A DNA stretch of 64,000 nucleotides, taken from Mallotus nudiflorus (Eukaryota; Streptophyta; Magnoliopsida; Malpighiales; Euphorbiaceae). Of the stretch, positions 35,760 through 48,250 are shown piece by piece; position 1 is the stretch's first letter, and the number at the start of each line of letters is the position of its first letter. The DNA is taken from contig CANTUR010000009.1 in NCBI GenBank assembly GCA_947683625.1, forward strand, positions 819,501 through 883,500. Direction: 5' to 3'. The notes beneath the pieces are model-generated. The model saw only the letters and a program-made list of their open reading frames with translations, made no database searches and was not told the origin of the DNA. The position numbers were made by a program, and so were the translations under genes.

Positions 35760-36045
35760 TTAAATAACAGGTTTCAACCTATCTTCTTTTACTTCCCATT
35801 CCTCATTAGCCTCGATAATGATTAACATGGAATCTCCATTAACCAATAGGTCTTTAGCTCCCACTGTTAGAGCTGATTCTAGCCCATAGATGCATGCCTC
35901 ATACTCAGCCATGTTGTTTGTAACCTTAAAGTCCAATTTCTTAGCCATTGAGATGGTTTCTCCTCTAGGTGTGACAAGAATCACTCTTAGCCCTGCTCCT
36001 CTATTATTCATAGCCCCATCAAAATAAAGCTTCCATTTGCGTTAC
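35760..36045 (-). pseudogene. Element E second, archaeal-type RNase H (aRNH)
   Basis: Reads FDGAMNNRGAGLRVIL at its start, KLDFKVTNNMAEYEACIYGL and NGDSMLI. The Asp, Glu and Asp expected at the active site are present. A second RNase H of this type between RNase H and integrase is diagnostic for the Tat clade. It is among the better kept parts of the element. Confidence 0.85.
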
Positions 36046-36505
36046 TCTATTACTGCTAAGTTCTCATCTGGAAACTCTAAATTTCATTGCTCATTTCCTT
36101 CAACTGCATTTTGCACTAGGAATTTTGCCACTGTTCTTCCTTTGATTACCTTGGTATTGACATACTCAATATCAAACTCAATTAGAAGTACCAGCCATTA
36201 CAACATCTTTTTGATTAAGGCCAGTGCTTGAAACAAATACCTTAAAGGATCTATCTTTGAAATGGCTTGTACTTTATAGGACTGGAAATAATGCCTTAGC
36301 TTCCTTGTAGCACATATGGCAGGAACTTTTTACTAAGATAATATACTGTGTACTCCACCCCTTTTGGTCCTTTTTGTGCTAGCATTACCCCCATTGCTTT
36401 TTCCTCTAAAGCTAAATATAAGATTAAAGGTTTACATTGTCTTGGTGGCCTCAACATAGGCGGATTAGTAAGGTATTCTTTAATCTTATTAAAGGCTTTT
36501 TTCAT
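36046..36505 (-). pseudogene. Element E first RNase H
   Basis: 36296-36505 reads AFNKIKEYLTNPPML, LILYLALEEKAMGVMLAQ and VEYTVYYLSKKF. 36046-36295 continues with breaks. This is the Ty3/Gypsy RNase H fused to RT. Confidence 0.8.
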
Positions 36506-37310
36506 TCTTTATTCCATTCCATGGGTTAATTCTTCCTCAAGAGCTTGAGAATAGGATTGCAAACCATAGTGAGTTTCTCAATAAACCTGCTAATTTACTG
36601 CAACTTTCTAATAAATCTTCATACTTCCTTTTCTATCCTTTGTGCTTGCATCTCCTGAATGGCTTTAATCTTTTCTATATCAACTTCTATTCCCCAATTT
36701 CTGACTACGTGCCCCAACAACTTTCCTGGAGTGACCATAAAGATACATTTCTTTGGATTAAGCCTTAAATTATATCTTTCTATTCTTGCCAAAAACTTGT
36801 TTAAAGCCTTAAAATGTCATTCCCTGGTTCCTAACTTGACCATCATATTGTCGACGTACACTTTCATTTCTTTGTGCATCATATCATGGAATAAAGTTGT
36901 TGTTGCCCTTTGATAGGTTGGTCCTACATTCTTCAATCCGAATGGCATCACTTTGTAGCAATATGTGCCCTATTCCATTATAAAAGTGGTCTTGATCTTA
37001 TCAATGATTTAAATCATTATCTAGTTATAACCTGATATCCTATCCATAAAATAGTACATTACACTAAATGTCACACTGTCGACAATCACATCAATATGGG
37101 GTAAAGGAAAATCATCCTTCGGGAATGCTTTATTCAGATCCCTGAAATCTACGCACATTCAAACTTTTTCATCTTTGTTAGGAACATGTACTATATTTTC
37201 CAACCATTGAGGGTATTCTACCACTTCTAGGAAATTGGCCTAGATTTGCTTAGTAATTTCTTTCCTTATCTTTTCTGCCCACTATGGCCTTAACCTACGA
37301 AGTTTTTACT
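36506..37310 (-). pseudogene. Element E reverse transcriptase
   Basis: Across frames: MCVDFRDLNKAFPKDDFPLP, VMPFGLKN and ATTTLFHDMMHKEMKVYVDN. The active-site box is YVDN, where the second Asp has become Asn (GAC to AAC). Then LNPKKC, and GKLLGHVVRNWGIEV. Several TAG/TAA stops interrupt it. Confidence 0.87.
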
Positions 37311-37832
37311 TAACAGGTTTAGCCTCTAAATAGATCAAAATTTGATGCTCTGTAGTTTCTCTATCTAGACCTGGCGTGTCTTCATAGGACCAAGCGAATA
37401 CTGCCTTTCTTTTTATTAATATTCTCTCTATTTTTTCCCTCTCTTTGGGAATTAAATCATGTGATATAGAAATATGTTTTGGTTGTTCATTTATGCCCAT
37501 GTTTAATGAATCTAATTGAATAGAATTAATGTCAAACATGCATGAACAATCATTATTAAAGTGCATAAGACCATCAGAATTGACATCACACAAGTAAGCA
37601 AAACTAGAGTTTATATTATTGATCACAGAAAAATAGCATTTTTGCCCTCAAACAGACCAGACATTATTACATTATTTTCTTCATAAAAAACATCATTAAA
37701 ACTATTATTAATAATGCTAGCTAAATCATGTGGTGGTTCTTTATTAGGTGGCAGACAGAGTAGCTCTTCAATGGCCTCAGTCTTCATCTTCTTAGCAACT
37801 TTCTTCATCACCTTGTCTTTGTTGTATTGCAC
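37306..37832 (-). pseudogene. Element E protease-RT linker
   Basis: Open pieces 37306-37626 and 37623-37832 overlap by one codon's length in different frames. The first ends with FAWSYEDTPGLD, the conserved entry to RT in Tat elements. The upstream part is acidic and variable. Confidence 0.7.
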
Positions 37833-38239
37833 CAGACCCTCAAATATCTACTTCTTAAAGATCTCAAACCCAGGAACATTCATTCAAGCTACTTAGACAA
37901 GCTCATTTTCACCTAGGTAGAACTTCTCTTTCCTTTCTTTAACAAATTTATCTTATAGCGGTCCCACATTCTTTGAGAAGTTGTTCTCATCAAGAATCCT
38001 TTTTCTAGCTCCTTTACTACCAAGCCCAACTCCTATATGGCCCAATCCTCTAGTATAATTTTATCCTTTGAAATCCAAGAACTCTGGACTTCTTTGCTCA
38101 TTCTTTCCCAATCCTTGTTTGGGTCGATAATTCATCTTTTTTATCATGCTCATAACCCTTGGATCCATCTCAATTCCATTAGAAATCATTACTATTTAGA
38201 AACTAGGAGGGGTAACTACCTGCTTCTAACCATCCATAA
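37833..38239 (-). pseudogene. Element E decayed protease-RT spacer
   Basis: No open frame. In Ogre elements an intron can lie between protease and RT, but I cannot place convincing splice sites here. Confidence 0.35.
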
Positions 38240-38782
38240 CTACAAACATAATCTTGCCACATTAGCATCTAAAGACATAACTTCTCCATCCAATAGGAAT
38301 TTCACCTTTTGATGCACAGTTGAAGGCACTCCTCCCAAATTATGATACCAGGGCCTACCCAAAAGTAAAGTGTAGGTAACAAGAATATCCAGCACAATGA
38401 ACTCCACCATTGCCTCTATAGGTCCGATCTTTACAAGAGCCATAAATGTTCCTTCTACATTCCTTGTGTTGTCATCATAAGCTCTAATTATAACATTAGA
38501 TTTTATTAAATTCTCTACCTTCACTCCTAGATTAGGTAGGATCTATAGCAGGAAAACATTAATTGTAGACCCATTATCCACCATTACATAATTAGTCTTC
38601 TTCCCTCTGACTTCAATTAGGATGAATAAAGCTTTATTATAGTTCCTCCCTTCCATAGGTAAATCCTCATCAGAAAAAGTGATAACACCATGCTTCTTCT
38701 TAATAACCTTGGCCACCATTACTTTAAGGGTTACAGTGGTGTCAATGTTCATCTTGGCTAGAGCCTTAACCAGAGCTCCCAA
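38240..38782 (-). pseudogene. Element E aspartic protease
   Basis: MVDNGSTINVFLL is the active-site block, with Asp followed by Asn-Gly-Ser as in Tat proteases. The C-terminal landmark TLLLGRPWYHNLGGVPST is at about 38330-38380. A frameshift or stop falls between 38524 and 38543. Confidence 0.85.
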
Positions 38783-39593
38783 ATACTCACATTTGCTTTT
38801 GCCTTTTTAAGTTATTCAAGGATCAAGTCATCATCATGTTCATCTAAGTCTTCTCTTTCAGCAACCTCCTCCCTCTTTATGGTGTTCTCTATTGGTTTAT
38901 AACCATTACCACTTCTAGTGACATGACTAACTTCTGGATTAACAGCCCATACATTATAGCCTTCAGTGCCTTTTTCATTAAAGTTATACCAGTTGTCTAT
39001 AACCCTAATGGTTTGCTCCTTCTTTCTATCTTTCCATACATCAACCATGCATTTCTCTCTTTTATCTGGCATTTTCTTATCATCAAATTCATCACCCCAT
39101 CCCATAGGCATGATTGACTCATTGGGTATATCGAAAGAAAGTGGTTTGGAATAACACACCTTATAGTCAAATTTTCCTTAAGGCTATCCCAACAAGTCTT
39201 CTATTCTCTCCTCATCTTTGGGGGTGTTAGGGGTTTTCTCATTGGTTTTAAGGTTTAGATCCTCAAAGGAGTTAAGCACTTCTTCCTCATTAACTCCTGA
39301 GTTAATTATCATGGTAGTTAAGGGTGGATGTTTCAGTAATTTAAGAAAGGGTTATTTTTTGTGTTTGGGTTTGGATTGGATTTCTCAAGATCCGTGAATT
39401 TTCAAAAGTCTATAAGGTTTTGAATTTCATGTTTAAGGTGCATGCAAGAGTTAGTGAAATTGCCAGCAACTTAGTAGAATTTACAATAACTATTTAGGTC
39501 AAAACTAGGGAGATTTAGGTTTGGTGGTCTAGAGGGGGTTAAGAGTTTAAGGAGGCCTTTTTGGATCAATCGGTCCAGGACTTTAGATAAGGG
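38783..39593 (-). pseudogene. Element E gag-protease linker
   Basis: 38812-39159 is an open acidic segment (EREDLDEHDDD near its end) including a Trp/Gly-rich patch (MGWGDEFDD). 39160-39593 is decayed. There is no domain I recognise; similar linkers occur in Tat elements. Confidence 0.5.
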
Positions 39594-40607
39594 CTAGTTA
39601 AAATTTAAGAATTTCCTAGGTTGTTGAATGGCATGGACTCCTATAACTCGACTAGCATTTCCTTGTTGTATGCTCCCAATTGGGTAATTTCTCACTCTGA
39701 TGCTTCTAATGATCTTCTTCTTCTCACTTTCGATCTCTTTAGCTAGCAACCCATTATTATAAAGGTCTATAAACATCTTAGGGTTCATCATCTGTAACCT
39801 CTCAACCAAATTGGGTGACATATTTTGGACTATCATTTTAACATGATCCTTTTCAACTAGCTTGTTCTTCATTAATCCCGCCTTATTCATAAACCTGGTT
39901 AGAAAATCTAAGAATGATTCATTAGGCTTCTGCTTGGTCAATTCTAGATCCCTGATGGACACTTCAAGCCTGGTATTATAGTCACATTGCTTCAAAAAAG
40001 CGGTACACAGTTCCCTCCAATACGCTCAAATAGACTTCTCTAACCCATGATATCAATTGATAGTCATACCCTCTAAGGATAGCATAAATAAATTAGTAAC
40101 CATAGATAAAGGAGCCTTAGTGGTGCTTATGGTAGTTGTGTATTAACTAAGGTGGATCCTTGGGTCCCCAGTATCGTCAAACTTCTGTAGTTGTGGCATC
40201 TTGAATTTATCATGCAACTTATCCTCCTCAAATTGCATCACATCATCAAAGTCAAATGAGTATCCAATGCCCTATCCTCTTATCAACTCCTATATCTTGG
40301 ACATCTTTTAAGTTAGTGCTTTCATCTGCTTGGATTCCAGCTCTTGAACTTGCTCAAGTGATTCCCTTTTTGCCTTTTTAACCATGTAACTCTCAACATC
40401 CTCCAACTTCATTTCCATAGCAGGTATGTTCCTAGCAACATTGTCATTGTTAATGGGTGGTGTACCCACAATAAGTGGATTGGCCATAACATGAGATGCA
40501 GCAGTAGCAAGTGGTGGCATCAATCCAGCCAGAGCTTGTATTAACTCATCTTGCATCTTCGCTCTCATGTCATCCATTAATGCTCCTTTGACATCCTCTA
40601 TGGTCAA
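39594..40607 (-). pseudogene. Element E gag
   Basis: The 5' open part (40308-40607) has a coiled-coil-like Glu/Lys/Gln segment (VQELESKQMKAL). The capsid-like part (39594-39995) has LELTKQKPNESFLDFLTRFM and MIVQNMSPNLVERL, resembling retrotransposon gag. 39996-40307 is broken. No zinc knuckle is visible, which is common in Tat gag. Confidence 0.75.
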
Positions 40608-41541
40608 GTCTCCTCCCTCTTATTTTTCCATTTCTTTAACTTATTTAGGTTATGTAGCTTCTAGGTATAATGGATTGATGGGACTCCTTTTGAGTCTACT
40701 AAGGATCTCTTTTACAATTAATTATGGACTTGAATCAGTTCTCACTAGTCCGCCACCTTTTCGACTCCAAACATAGGAAGACCTAGATGAATCTATAATG
40801 GTTGAAAGATAAATTGTTAGTATGATGCATGTATGCATATATGCATGATACACATGTTATACAACAAGTAACAATCAAGTCAAGTATATAAATCCTTCCA
40901 ACCTTATTCCTCCTACACACGTATTTAATGGCAAGTCTCTTTTCCTAGGATTTTTGGTCTTAGCCTTAATATCAACGAGGGATATCAGGAATCGAAGCCC
41001 ATGTCATATCTCTCAAAGTAGTAAGGCATAGAAATAGTATTTATAGGTATAAAAGCATAGCCCAATCTTTATTAGTCTTGATGGGCTTCTAAAGTATGGG
41101 CTTGGGCCTTTATAGATAAAAATACCTTATGGCAACATTCACAAGCAATTTGGGTAATCCTAAGGGAAATAACTAGGCCATTATATATGGTTAAGTCTAG
41201 TGGAAAAGGTCAAGGTTCCCTTAGCAAAATGCCCTCCTTTAAGACTTGAGTTACAAGCCAAGGTCAGAGGGGTCTGGCATCCTTTGCAAACTTAAGAGAA
41301 TACTAACCCCCCTTTTAGGACTTGGGTTATAGACTCTGGTCAGATGAGCATGGTAATCTCTCTTAAACTGAATTAAGGCTAAGAGTGATGGTTAGCCAAT
41401 TTACAATCTCATGAAGCTAGTAGGATCATAGAACCATAAACCAATGCCATCAGTTAATAGGGACATGCAGAATGAATGCAAGAATAAAATAATAATTAAT
41501 AAAATAATTCTAAAGAACATAAGTAAAATCAGTATCTTTTA
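40608..41541 (-). other. Element E 5' leader
   Basis: About 930 bases between PBS and gag. Only short spurious frames; no ORF1 of the Ogre type is recognisable. Confidence 0.5.
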
Positions 41542-41559
41542 TCCTTAGTGGAATCACCA
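41542..41559 (-). other. Element E primer binding site (tRNA-Arg type, decayed)
   Basis: The minus strand reads TGGTGATTCCACTAAGGA one base inside the 5' LTR. It matches 13 of 18 bases of the tRNA-Arg complement used by Ogre/Tat elements, and all five differences are transitions. Confidence 0.7.
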
Positions 41560-41560
41560 C

Positions 41561-43685
41561 TGTAGATGGCCGAGTTTAGTGCACACCCAAGATCTTAGCA
41601 ATTGCAACACTATTTGAGCTCAGGGCTCTAAAGAACACACTAACCACTATCACAAAGACATGGCGTGGAGATGAGGAATCGCCACCCGGGGTAATAATTG
41701 GTATAAATCGGAAATGGTGGTAATCGATTCTCTAAAAGAAAGCCAGCACCACAACCAGGAGATTTTATATACAGAATACTAACTCCTTTCAATCTCATGT
41801 TCTTTTAGAATTACTTTATTAATTACTATTTTATCATCTATTTTCATGCAATTTCATATATACCCTTAAAAAACAATCAACTCCAAGCAAACTAATCATG
41901 AAATGTACAAGTAAATAATGCATTTATCAGAATCCCTATATTAATCTAATCTACATTGATTTTAATTAAATGAGTTAAATCTATATATTTTAATTTATAA
42001 GTGAGCCTAAAGACTAATGGAGCCTAATTCCTATTTAATTTTAATTTAAGTAAACTTGAGTTTATTTATTTTAATTCTAAAAATGGGCTTAAATCTATGA
42101 AGTATTTAAATTAATGGGCCTAATTCTACATGTTTTAATTCTCAAATGATCTTAAATCTACAAATTATGAAAAAACTTAAATTAAATAAGCTAAGTCTAA
42201 ATTAATTAAATTAAATTAAATTAGGTGGGCCTATGTTTAATTAACTAAATGGGCCTAAGTTATCTCTACCCTAATTCTAATTAATTATGGGCCTAAAATA
42301 CATCTCAATTAATTAAACTAAAAAAACCTAAATTTAAATAGGTTAAAGCCTAATGTGGGCCTAGAGCCTAATACACATAAACATAAGCAAACAAGTCTAA
42401 AAATAATAAAAATATAAAAAAAATAAAAGATCGAACAATTTATTTAACTTCTTCTAAAAACCCTAATTTAATTAGAGTGACCATAAACAAATAAAACAAA
42501 ACAATTAATAGGCAACCCTAATTCTATCCACTTAAATCTAATTCAATTTTAATTAAACAACCCAATGATTTCTATAACCAATAATTTTAATTAATTATTC
42601 AATTAAAACCCTAATTTTACTAACGATTAATTAAAATAAAACATCCAATTGTGCATACACAAAATTTCATTATTCCCACTATTTGGGCTATTACAATTAA
42701 CTATTGAGAATAATAAAAAAAAGGAAGAAAACTTAATACAATCCTAAAAATAAATAAAAATGAGACAATTAAATAAAAAAAAAACTTAGAAACTACATCT
42801 AGCTATAATGTTCCATCCATGGCATTTCGTGGACCTCTATGGATTTGGTTATCCAAGAATGATCATCATGTAATTCCCTCCATAATCACCATCATAAAAG
42901 GATAAAACAATGATTAGTGAATAAAATTATAATAAAAATTTAAATAAAATTGAAATTCAATAAAATCAAAAAGAAAAATAAAAGAAAGTAAAGAGAAGAT
43001 CATGCTTATGGATGTTGAATAAATTGCTCCTCAGACTGGTAAGATCACTATTTTTTTAATAGGCCTTCAAAACTTGTTATTCTTCTTCTGAAAAATCTCC
43101 AACAAATAAATCACTAAGCATTTTTTGTACAAAAGAATGCTTAGGATTGAAAATTGAGAGTTGAGTACCCTATCTAGGAGCCTCAACTCTCCTTTTATAG
43201 GAAAAACCAAAAAACCCTAGGTTTTGCGTACTAAAGAGTTCCAATTTTAAAAGGACTTTATTTCCTAAAAATTTAGATAAATCCAAAAATGAATTTAAGA
43301 AATATTTTTAACCAATCAAAAGTCAGGAAAAATATTTTTTATTTTATGTAAAAATACAAAAAATAGATAGAAAACACGTAATTCCAATCAAAAATATCTG
43401 ACCGGAATTGCGTAATTCCAATTGGAATTATAGAATATTGATCAAAATTCTATAATTCTAATTTTTTTAATTATAAAAAGACCCCTAGAAGAAATTAAAA
43501 TTTTCAATTAGGTCTTAAAAAGTATTACAATTAAGTCATTAAAAAACTAATGAAACTCTTTTTGAAAATGTATTCAAACTTTTGAGGTTTCAAACTTCAA
43601 GTGTTGAAGACTTACTTATAATATTTTCATCATTGGAGTCCTTTGTCACATCCATATTTTATTATCTCGAAATTAGGTGTTTACA
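41561..43685 (-). repeat. Element E 5' LTR (right copy)
   Basis: The + strand begins TGTAGATGGCCGAG and ends AGGTGTTTACA, followed by GTCAT. Nearly colinear with 26214-28314, with clear substitutions. Confidence 0.92.
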
Positions 43686-44146
43686 GTCATATATTATGCA
43701 AGTAGAACTCTTGTAGAGGCCTAGTTAACTACACCACAACTGAGAAAGAGATGCTGGCAATGGTTTTCATTATTAATAAATTCAAGTCATACTTAATTGG
43801 TTCAAAGGTTATTATTTTCACTAATCATGCAGCAATAAAATATCTCTTGGCTAAGAAGGATGTGAAACCACATCTTATTCGTTGGGTGTTACTTTTATAA
43901 GAGTTTGACTTGGAGATCAAAGACAATAAAGGTTTTAAGAATGTCGTAGTTGACCATTTATCCAGATTAGAGGATTATGAACAAGTGAAGAAATAAGAGG
44001 ATATCAATGATGAATTTCCTGATGCTTTATTGTTAGCAGTTCAACATTTTAGTGCTTCATGGTTTAAAGACATCACCAACTATTTAGCATATGGAGTGTT
44101 ACTGCAAGAATTCTCCTATCAATAAAGGAAGTGTTTCCTCTATAAA
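43686..44146 (+). pseudogene. Element A RNase H, downstream part
   Basis: Continues the block cut by E: VIYYASRTL, then after a frameshift TTEKEMLAMVF, IIFTNHAAIKYLL and FDLEIKDNKG, VVDHLSRLE. Several stops. Confidence 0.85.
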
Positions 44147-44858
44147 GTGAAGCACTATTTATGGGAGGATCCATTTCTCTACAAGATTTATGAAGATGGA
44201 CTGATTAGGAGGTGCGTTCTTGAAATTGAAATATTGGAAATTTTTTCACATTGTCATGATTCTGCATATGGTGGACATTTTGGACCAACAAAAACTGTTG
44301 AAAAGGTGTTAAAAAGTAGTTTTTTCTGGCTTACTTTATTCAAAGATACTGAGTATGTGCAACATTGTGATAAATGTCAAAGATATCGGAATATATCCAA
44401 AAGGAATGAAATTCCACTCACATCAATTCAAGAAGTGGAGATTTTTTACATTTAGATATTGGATTTTATAGGTTCCTTTCCATCATCTTTTGCAAACCAA
44501 TATATCTCGATTAAGGTAAATTGTATGTCTAAGTGGGTGGAATTCATTACTTCACCTACAAATGATGCTAAAGTGGTTATAATATTTTTTAAGAAATTGT
44601 TCAGCAAATTTGGAGTACCTCGAGTTGTGATTAATGATGGAGGCTCGCACTTTTGCAACAAGCAGTTTAAGTTATTGGTTAAGAGGTACGAAGTTCACCA
44701 CATAGTTACTACCCCATATCATCCTTAAACTAGCAGTCAAGTAAAGGCCACCAATAAGAAAATTAAAAAAATAAAGAAAATAGTGGGTTCTTTGAGAGAA
44801 GATTTGGGCGTCTAAATTGGATGATGTTCTATGGGCATATTGTATAGCATACAAAACT
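44147..44858 (+). pseudogene. Element A integrase, N-terminal and core
   Basis: The zinc-binding region has His in HCHDSAYGGHFG and Cys in VQHCDKCQRY. The catalytic core has LDFIGSFP (first Asp) and VVINDGGSHF (second Asp). The position of the catalytic Glu reads QVKATNKKIK, so Glu has become Lys (G to A). WASKLDDVLWAYCIAYKT leads to the insertion point of F at 44858. Confidence 0.87.
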
Positions 44859-47354
44859 GAAAATGCCTTAGAGAGGGGGTGAATAAGGCTAATGAATAAT
44901 AAATGAAAATTAAAAGAATTATTATAAGAATTAAAAGAATATTGAGAAGGAAGGATGAAGAACACAATGATTTAAGGAGTTTGGATTCAACAATAATATT
45001 TCATCTCCACCTAACTTATCCCCAAGTTAGGATTTTCAATCACCCACAATCTTATTCACAAGACTGAGATTACACAAGAGTTTTATAGCTCACTCTTACA
45101 ACCTTACAACTTGAATTTTTAAGGCTCACTCAAAAATCAAATCCCAAGTTGTAACGCCCATCCAATGCATTTGCATTTATTTGCATAACATGCATATTAT
45201 ATAAACATGAAAAAATTGCATGTAATATGTGCAGTATTAACTCTAATATTAAATAAGAAAATATTATAAATGTCTACAATTAAATCCACAATAAGAATTA
45301 GAAAGTTAAGGGTTTAAACTAGTTAATGGAAAAAATAAAGGGGCTTAAATTGGTTTAGTTATTATTATTATAATAATAATAATTATTAAAAAAAAAGATG
45401 AATTTTTGAAGTAAATTGAAGGTTTGGAAATTTATTCCAAACCACAATCTTTATCTTCAAGGCCTTAAATGTTTATTTGGTAAGTAATTTTAATATTTTT
45501 TATTGAATTAAGTTAGGGTTTATAAGATGAAAAATTTGGGTTCTAACAATCTATTTTTTAGTCATATTGATTTTATCATATCTTAAGCTAAAAGCCTCAA
45601 ATTTAGTGTTCTTTAATGATATGATAACTTTGAAGAGTTATATAAAACTATTCCTCTTTTAACTCAATCTGATTCAAACTCTATATTAGTGTAATAAAAG
45701 GAAACATTTTATTTCTCAGTTTTCATCAGTGGTCTAAGTAAGGTGGATTATTTCATAGAGTTCTTCCTCTATACACCTTCAATTGAAGAAAAATCAATTT
45801 TAAATTACTCTAGACATAGGGTTAATAATCTAGAAAGTTTCATTTTGAGATATATTATATAAAATTATTGGTGAATTTTTAAATTCACCCTATTAAATAT
45901 GTTATAGTTGGCAGTTTCACAAGTTTAGGTAGTTTAGTGATTTTATCATGCTAGATGAGGTTCTATTATTTTTTAGATGTTTAAAAGCAAGTGAATTACG
46001 ATCTATTTTAGCTAAAACAAATGGAAATGAGGATGTTATACAAGTAAATACAAGCAAAGGGAAGGAAGCAATAAAGGTAAGTGAATAACTTACTATTCTA
46101 TATGAAAATAACACCTAATATAAATAATTACAAATTTATTTGTTAAGCTGATTGGTTAAGAGGAAAATATATGTTATAATTGATATATGATATTTTTTTT
46201 ATCATTGTGTTTATAGTTGATTGTTTTTTAGATGAAATTGTATATTTGAAAGAGGTTGTACTTGAGAATAATGGTTGTTGAATTCGAGTATCCTATTTAT
46301 GTAAGAACATAATACTTGTTAAAGTTGTATCTAGAGTTTTATAATTCTAAATAGGGTTCTGTTTGATCCTATAAAAACTTGGAGATGTTACTTATAAAAT
46401 TGATGAAAATAGAGAAAACTTAATTTTGTTGTCTTGATGGTCAATTTAAGCAATACTTTTTGTATCTTAGTCTTTTTATAATAAAATGACCACGGTTGGT
46501 TGTTTTTAATGTTTCTCCTTCTATAAATATCCAATTGATATGAAATTAGTTGAAAATTAATTTAGACTTTTAATGTTATTGATCTGGAAGACATGACTTT
46601 GATATTCATAATATAGAATTTTTTATGTATTTTTGAATTTACACTATCGAATATGCCATATTGAATTATGGTATATCTTGGGTATATTATTGTTCTTATG
46701 TATTATGAGAAAGTTAATTGTTTAAAGAAGTGGTATATGACTTATATTTAAGTATAAGAAATATGGTTGGATAAGTGTGAGGATGCAATGTTAATTGTGA
46801 ATGAGGCAATATTGTGTACATTAAGGAATCCCCTTGAAACGCCATAATAAGGCTAAAGAAATAATTGGTACCAAATTATGACAGGTTGTGTGCATATGGG
46901 GATCCTTGAATAATTGAAAAGAAGTGATTTTATATATATCATTGACAAGTTCATTGTTGTCCAAAATAAAATACTATGCTACTATGACTATGTACATACT
47001 ATAAATTATAGTTAAACATTAAATGGATTGATAATTGAAAATACTATATGTTGGAATGTGTTATTTTTCATAAAATATTATGTTATTCATTTGCTGAGTT
47101 GTAGGCTTACTCCTCTATATTATTTTTCAAGATTAGAAGAACTGTAGTCTATCTTAAATGCATCAATTACACTAGCATTATGTCAGGTGGGTCAGCAGGA
47201 GGTCGTCTTCAATTTTTTAGATTGTAACATGATCAGTAAATTTTCATATTTTGTACTAAGGCTAATGTATTATTTATAAATAACATAAAGATATATGTGA
47301 ACTTCTTGACGTTGTAAGCCTTTGTGGTGTATGATATGGGCTATTATATAAATA

Positions 47355-47389
<35 letters not shown>

Positions 47390-47744
47390 ACTTATGAATA
47401 AAAATTTGATATTAATGGTTATATTATTTATTAGTCACATGCATACAATATATGTCTGACAACTGTAATAGATGTCACACAAGTGTTTCAATGGACAACA
47501 CTTAAACCAATTCCTTTCATAATAGAATATCATTTCTCATTTTCTTAATCCTAGAAAATAGAAGAACAAGAATTTCTATTCTAACACTTACTAACTCTCA
47601 TAAGAGTTACACCAATACAAAAATTATTTAAGAGAGAATTTGAGAGCTTAATTGAATGCTTCTACACACTTAAATGAAATTATTATAGTCTAAATTGTTT
47701 GTCAAAGTCCAAAATTAGGAGTTTGATCATGCAAATAGTCAATA
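44859..47744. mobile_element. Element F: unclassified insertion split by solo LTR G
   Basis: Integrase coding of A stops at ACAAAACT (44851-44858) and resumes after ATAAAAACT (47742-47750); AAAACT is the repeated target. Own sequence is 44859-45149 plus 47485-47744, about 550 bases. It starts GAAAATGCCTTAGAGAGGGG and has no inverted ends, poly-A tail or coding. It could be a fragment or a short non-autonomous element. Confidence 0.6.
45150..47479 (+). mobile_element. Solo LTR G, a third LTR family
   Basis: Starts TGTAACGCCCATCC and ends GATGTCACA. Perfect duplication CAAGT at 45145-45149 and 47480-47484. 2330 bases, no ORF. A (TA)n run at 47360-47388 lies near the end. The TGTAACGCCC start is common in chromovirus LTRs, but no internal part remains to confirm that. 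Orientation is inferred from that start. Confidence 0.85.
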
Positions 47745-47750
47745 AAAACT

Positions 47751-48250
47751 CATATTGGTATGTCTCCTTACTGATTAATCATTGGGAAAGCTTGTCATTT
47801 ATTGATGGAGCTTGAACATCGCGCTTATTAGGACATCAAAGTGCCATCAAACAGCCATTGAAAAATGTTTATTATAGCTAAATGAATTGGATGAGCTTTG
47901 ATTTTAAGCCTATGAGAACACTAAGCTCTTCAAAAAGAAAACAAAATGATGGCATGATGCTCATATTCTCAAGAAGGAATTCAAAGTTGACATCTTATTC
48001 TTTTGTTTAATTCTAGACTAAAGTTATTTCCGAACAAGTTAAGATCGATATAGAGTGGTCCATTCAAGGTATAACAAATCTTCTTTCATGGTGTACTTGA
48101 ACTCATCAATTCAAAAGGGGAGTGTTTTAGAGTAAATGGACAAAGGTGTAAAGTGTATTAAGGAGGACTAATTCCCAAGGAGAAGCAAATTATTTTCCTT
48201 TATCAACCTTAATGAACAAATTTGGTTTTAGTCATGCTAGAGACCTGAAA
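47751..48250 (+). pseudogene. Element A integrase, C-terminal part
   Basis: Resumes with IGMSPY, GKACHLL, ELEHRAY, then decayed KLFKKKTK-like and VVHSRYNKS-like blocks of the integrase C-terminus, with many stops. Confidence 0.75.

Larger units (their letters stand above)
26214..43685 (-). mobile_element. Element E: full-length Tat/Ogre-lineage Ty3/Gypsy retrotransposon with antisense cargo
   Basis: A 17.47-kb element with LTRs of 2101 and 2125 bases and a perfect duplication GTCAT (26209-26213 and 43686-43690). On the minus strand: 5' LTR (right), tRNA-Arg-type PBS, gag, protease, RT, RNase H, a second archaeal-type RNase H, integrase, then about 6 kb of 3' region with two opposite-strand gene remnants and a minisatellite, PPT, and 3' LTR (left). 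The dual RNase H, tRNA-Arg PBS and large size are hallmarks of Tat/Ogre. No ORF1 upstream of gag is visible. All coding parts are broken. Confidence 0.93.
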
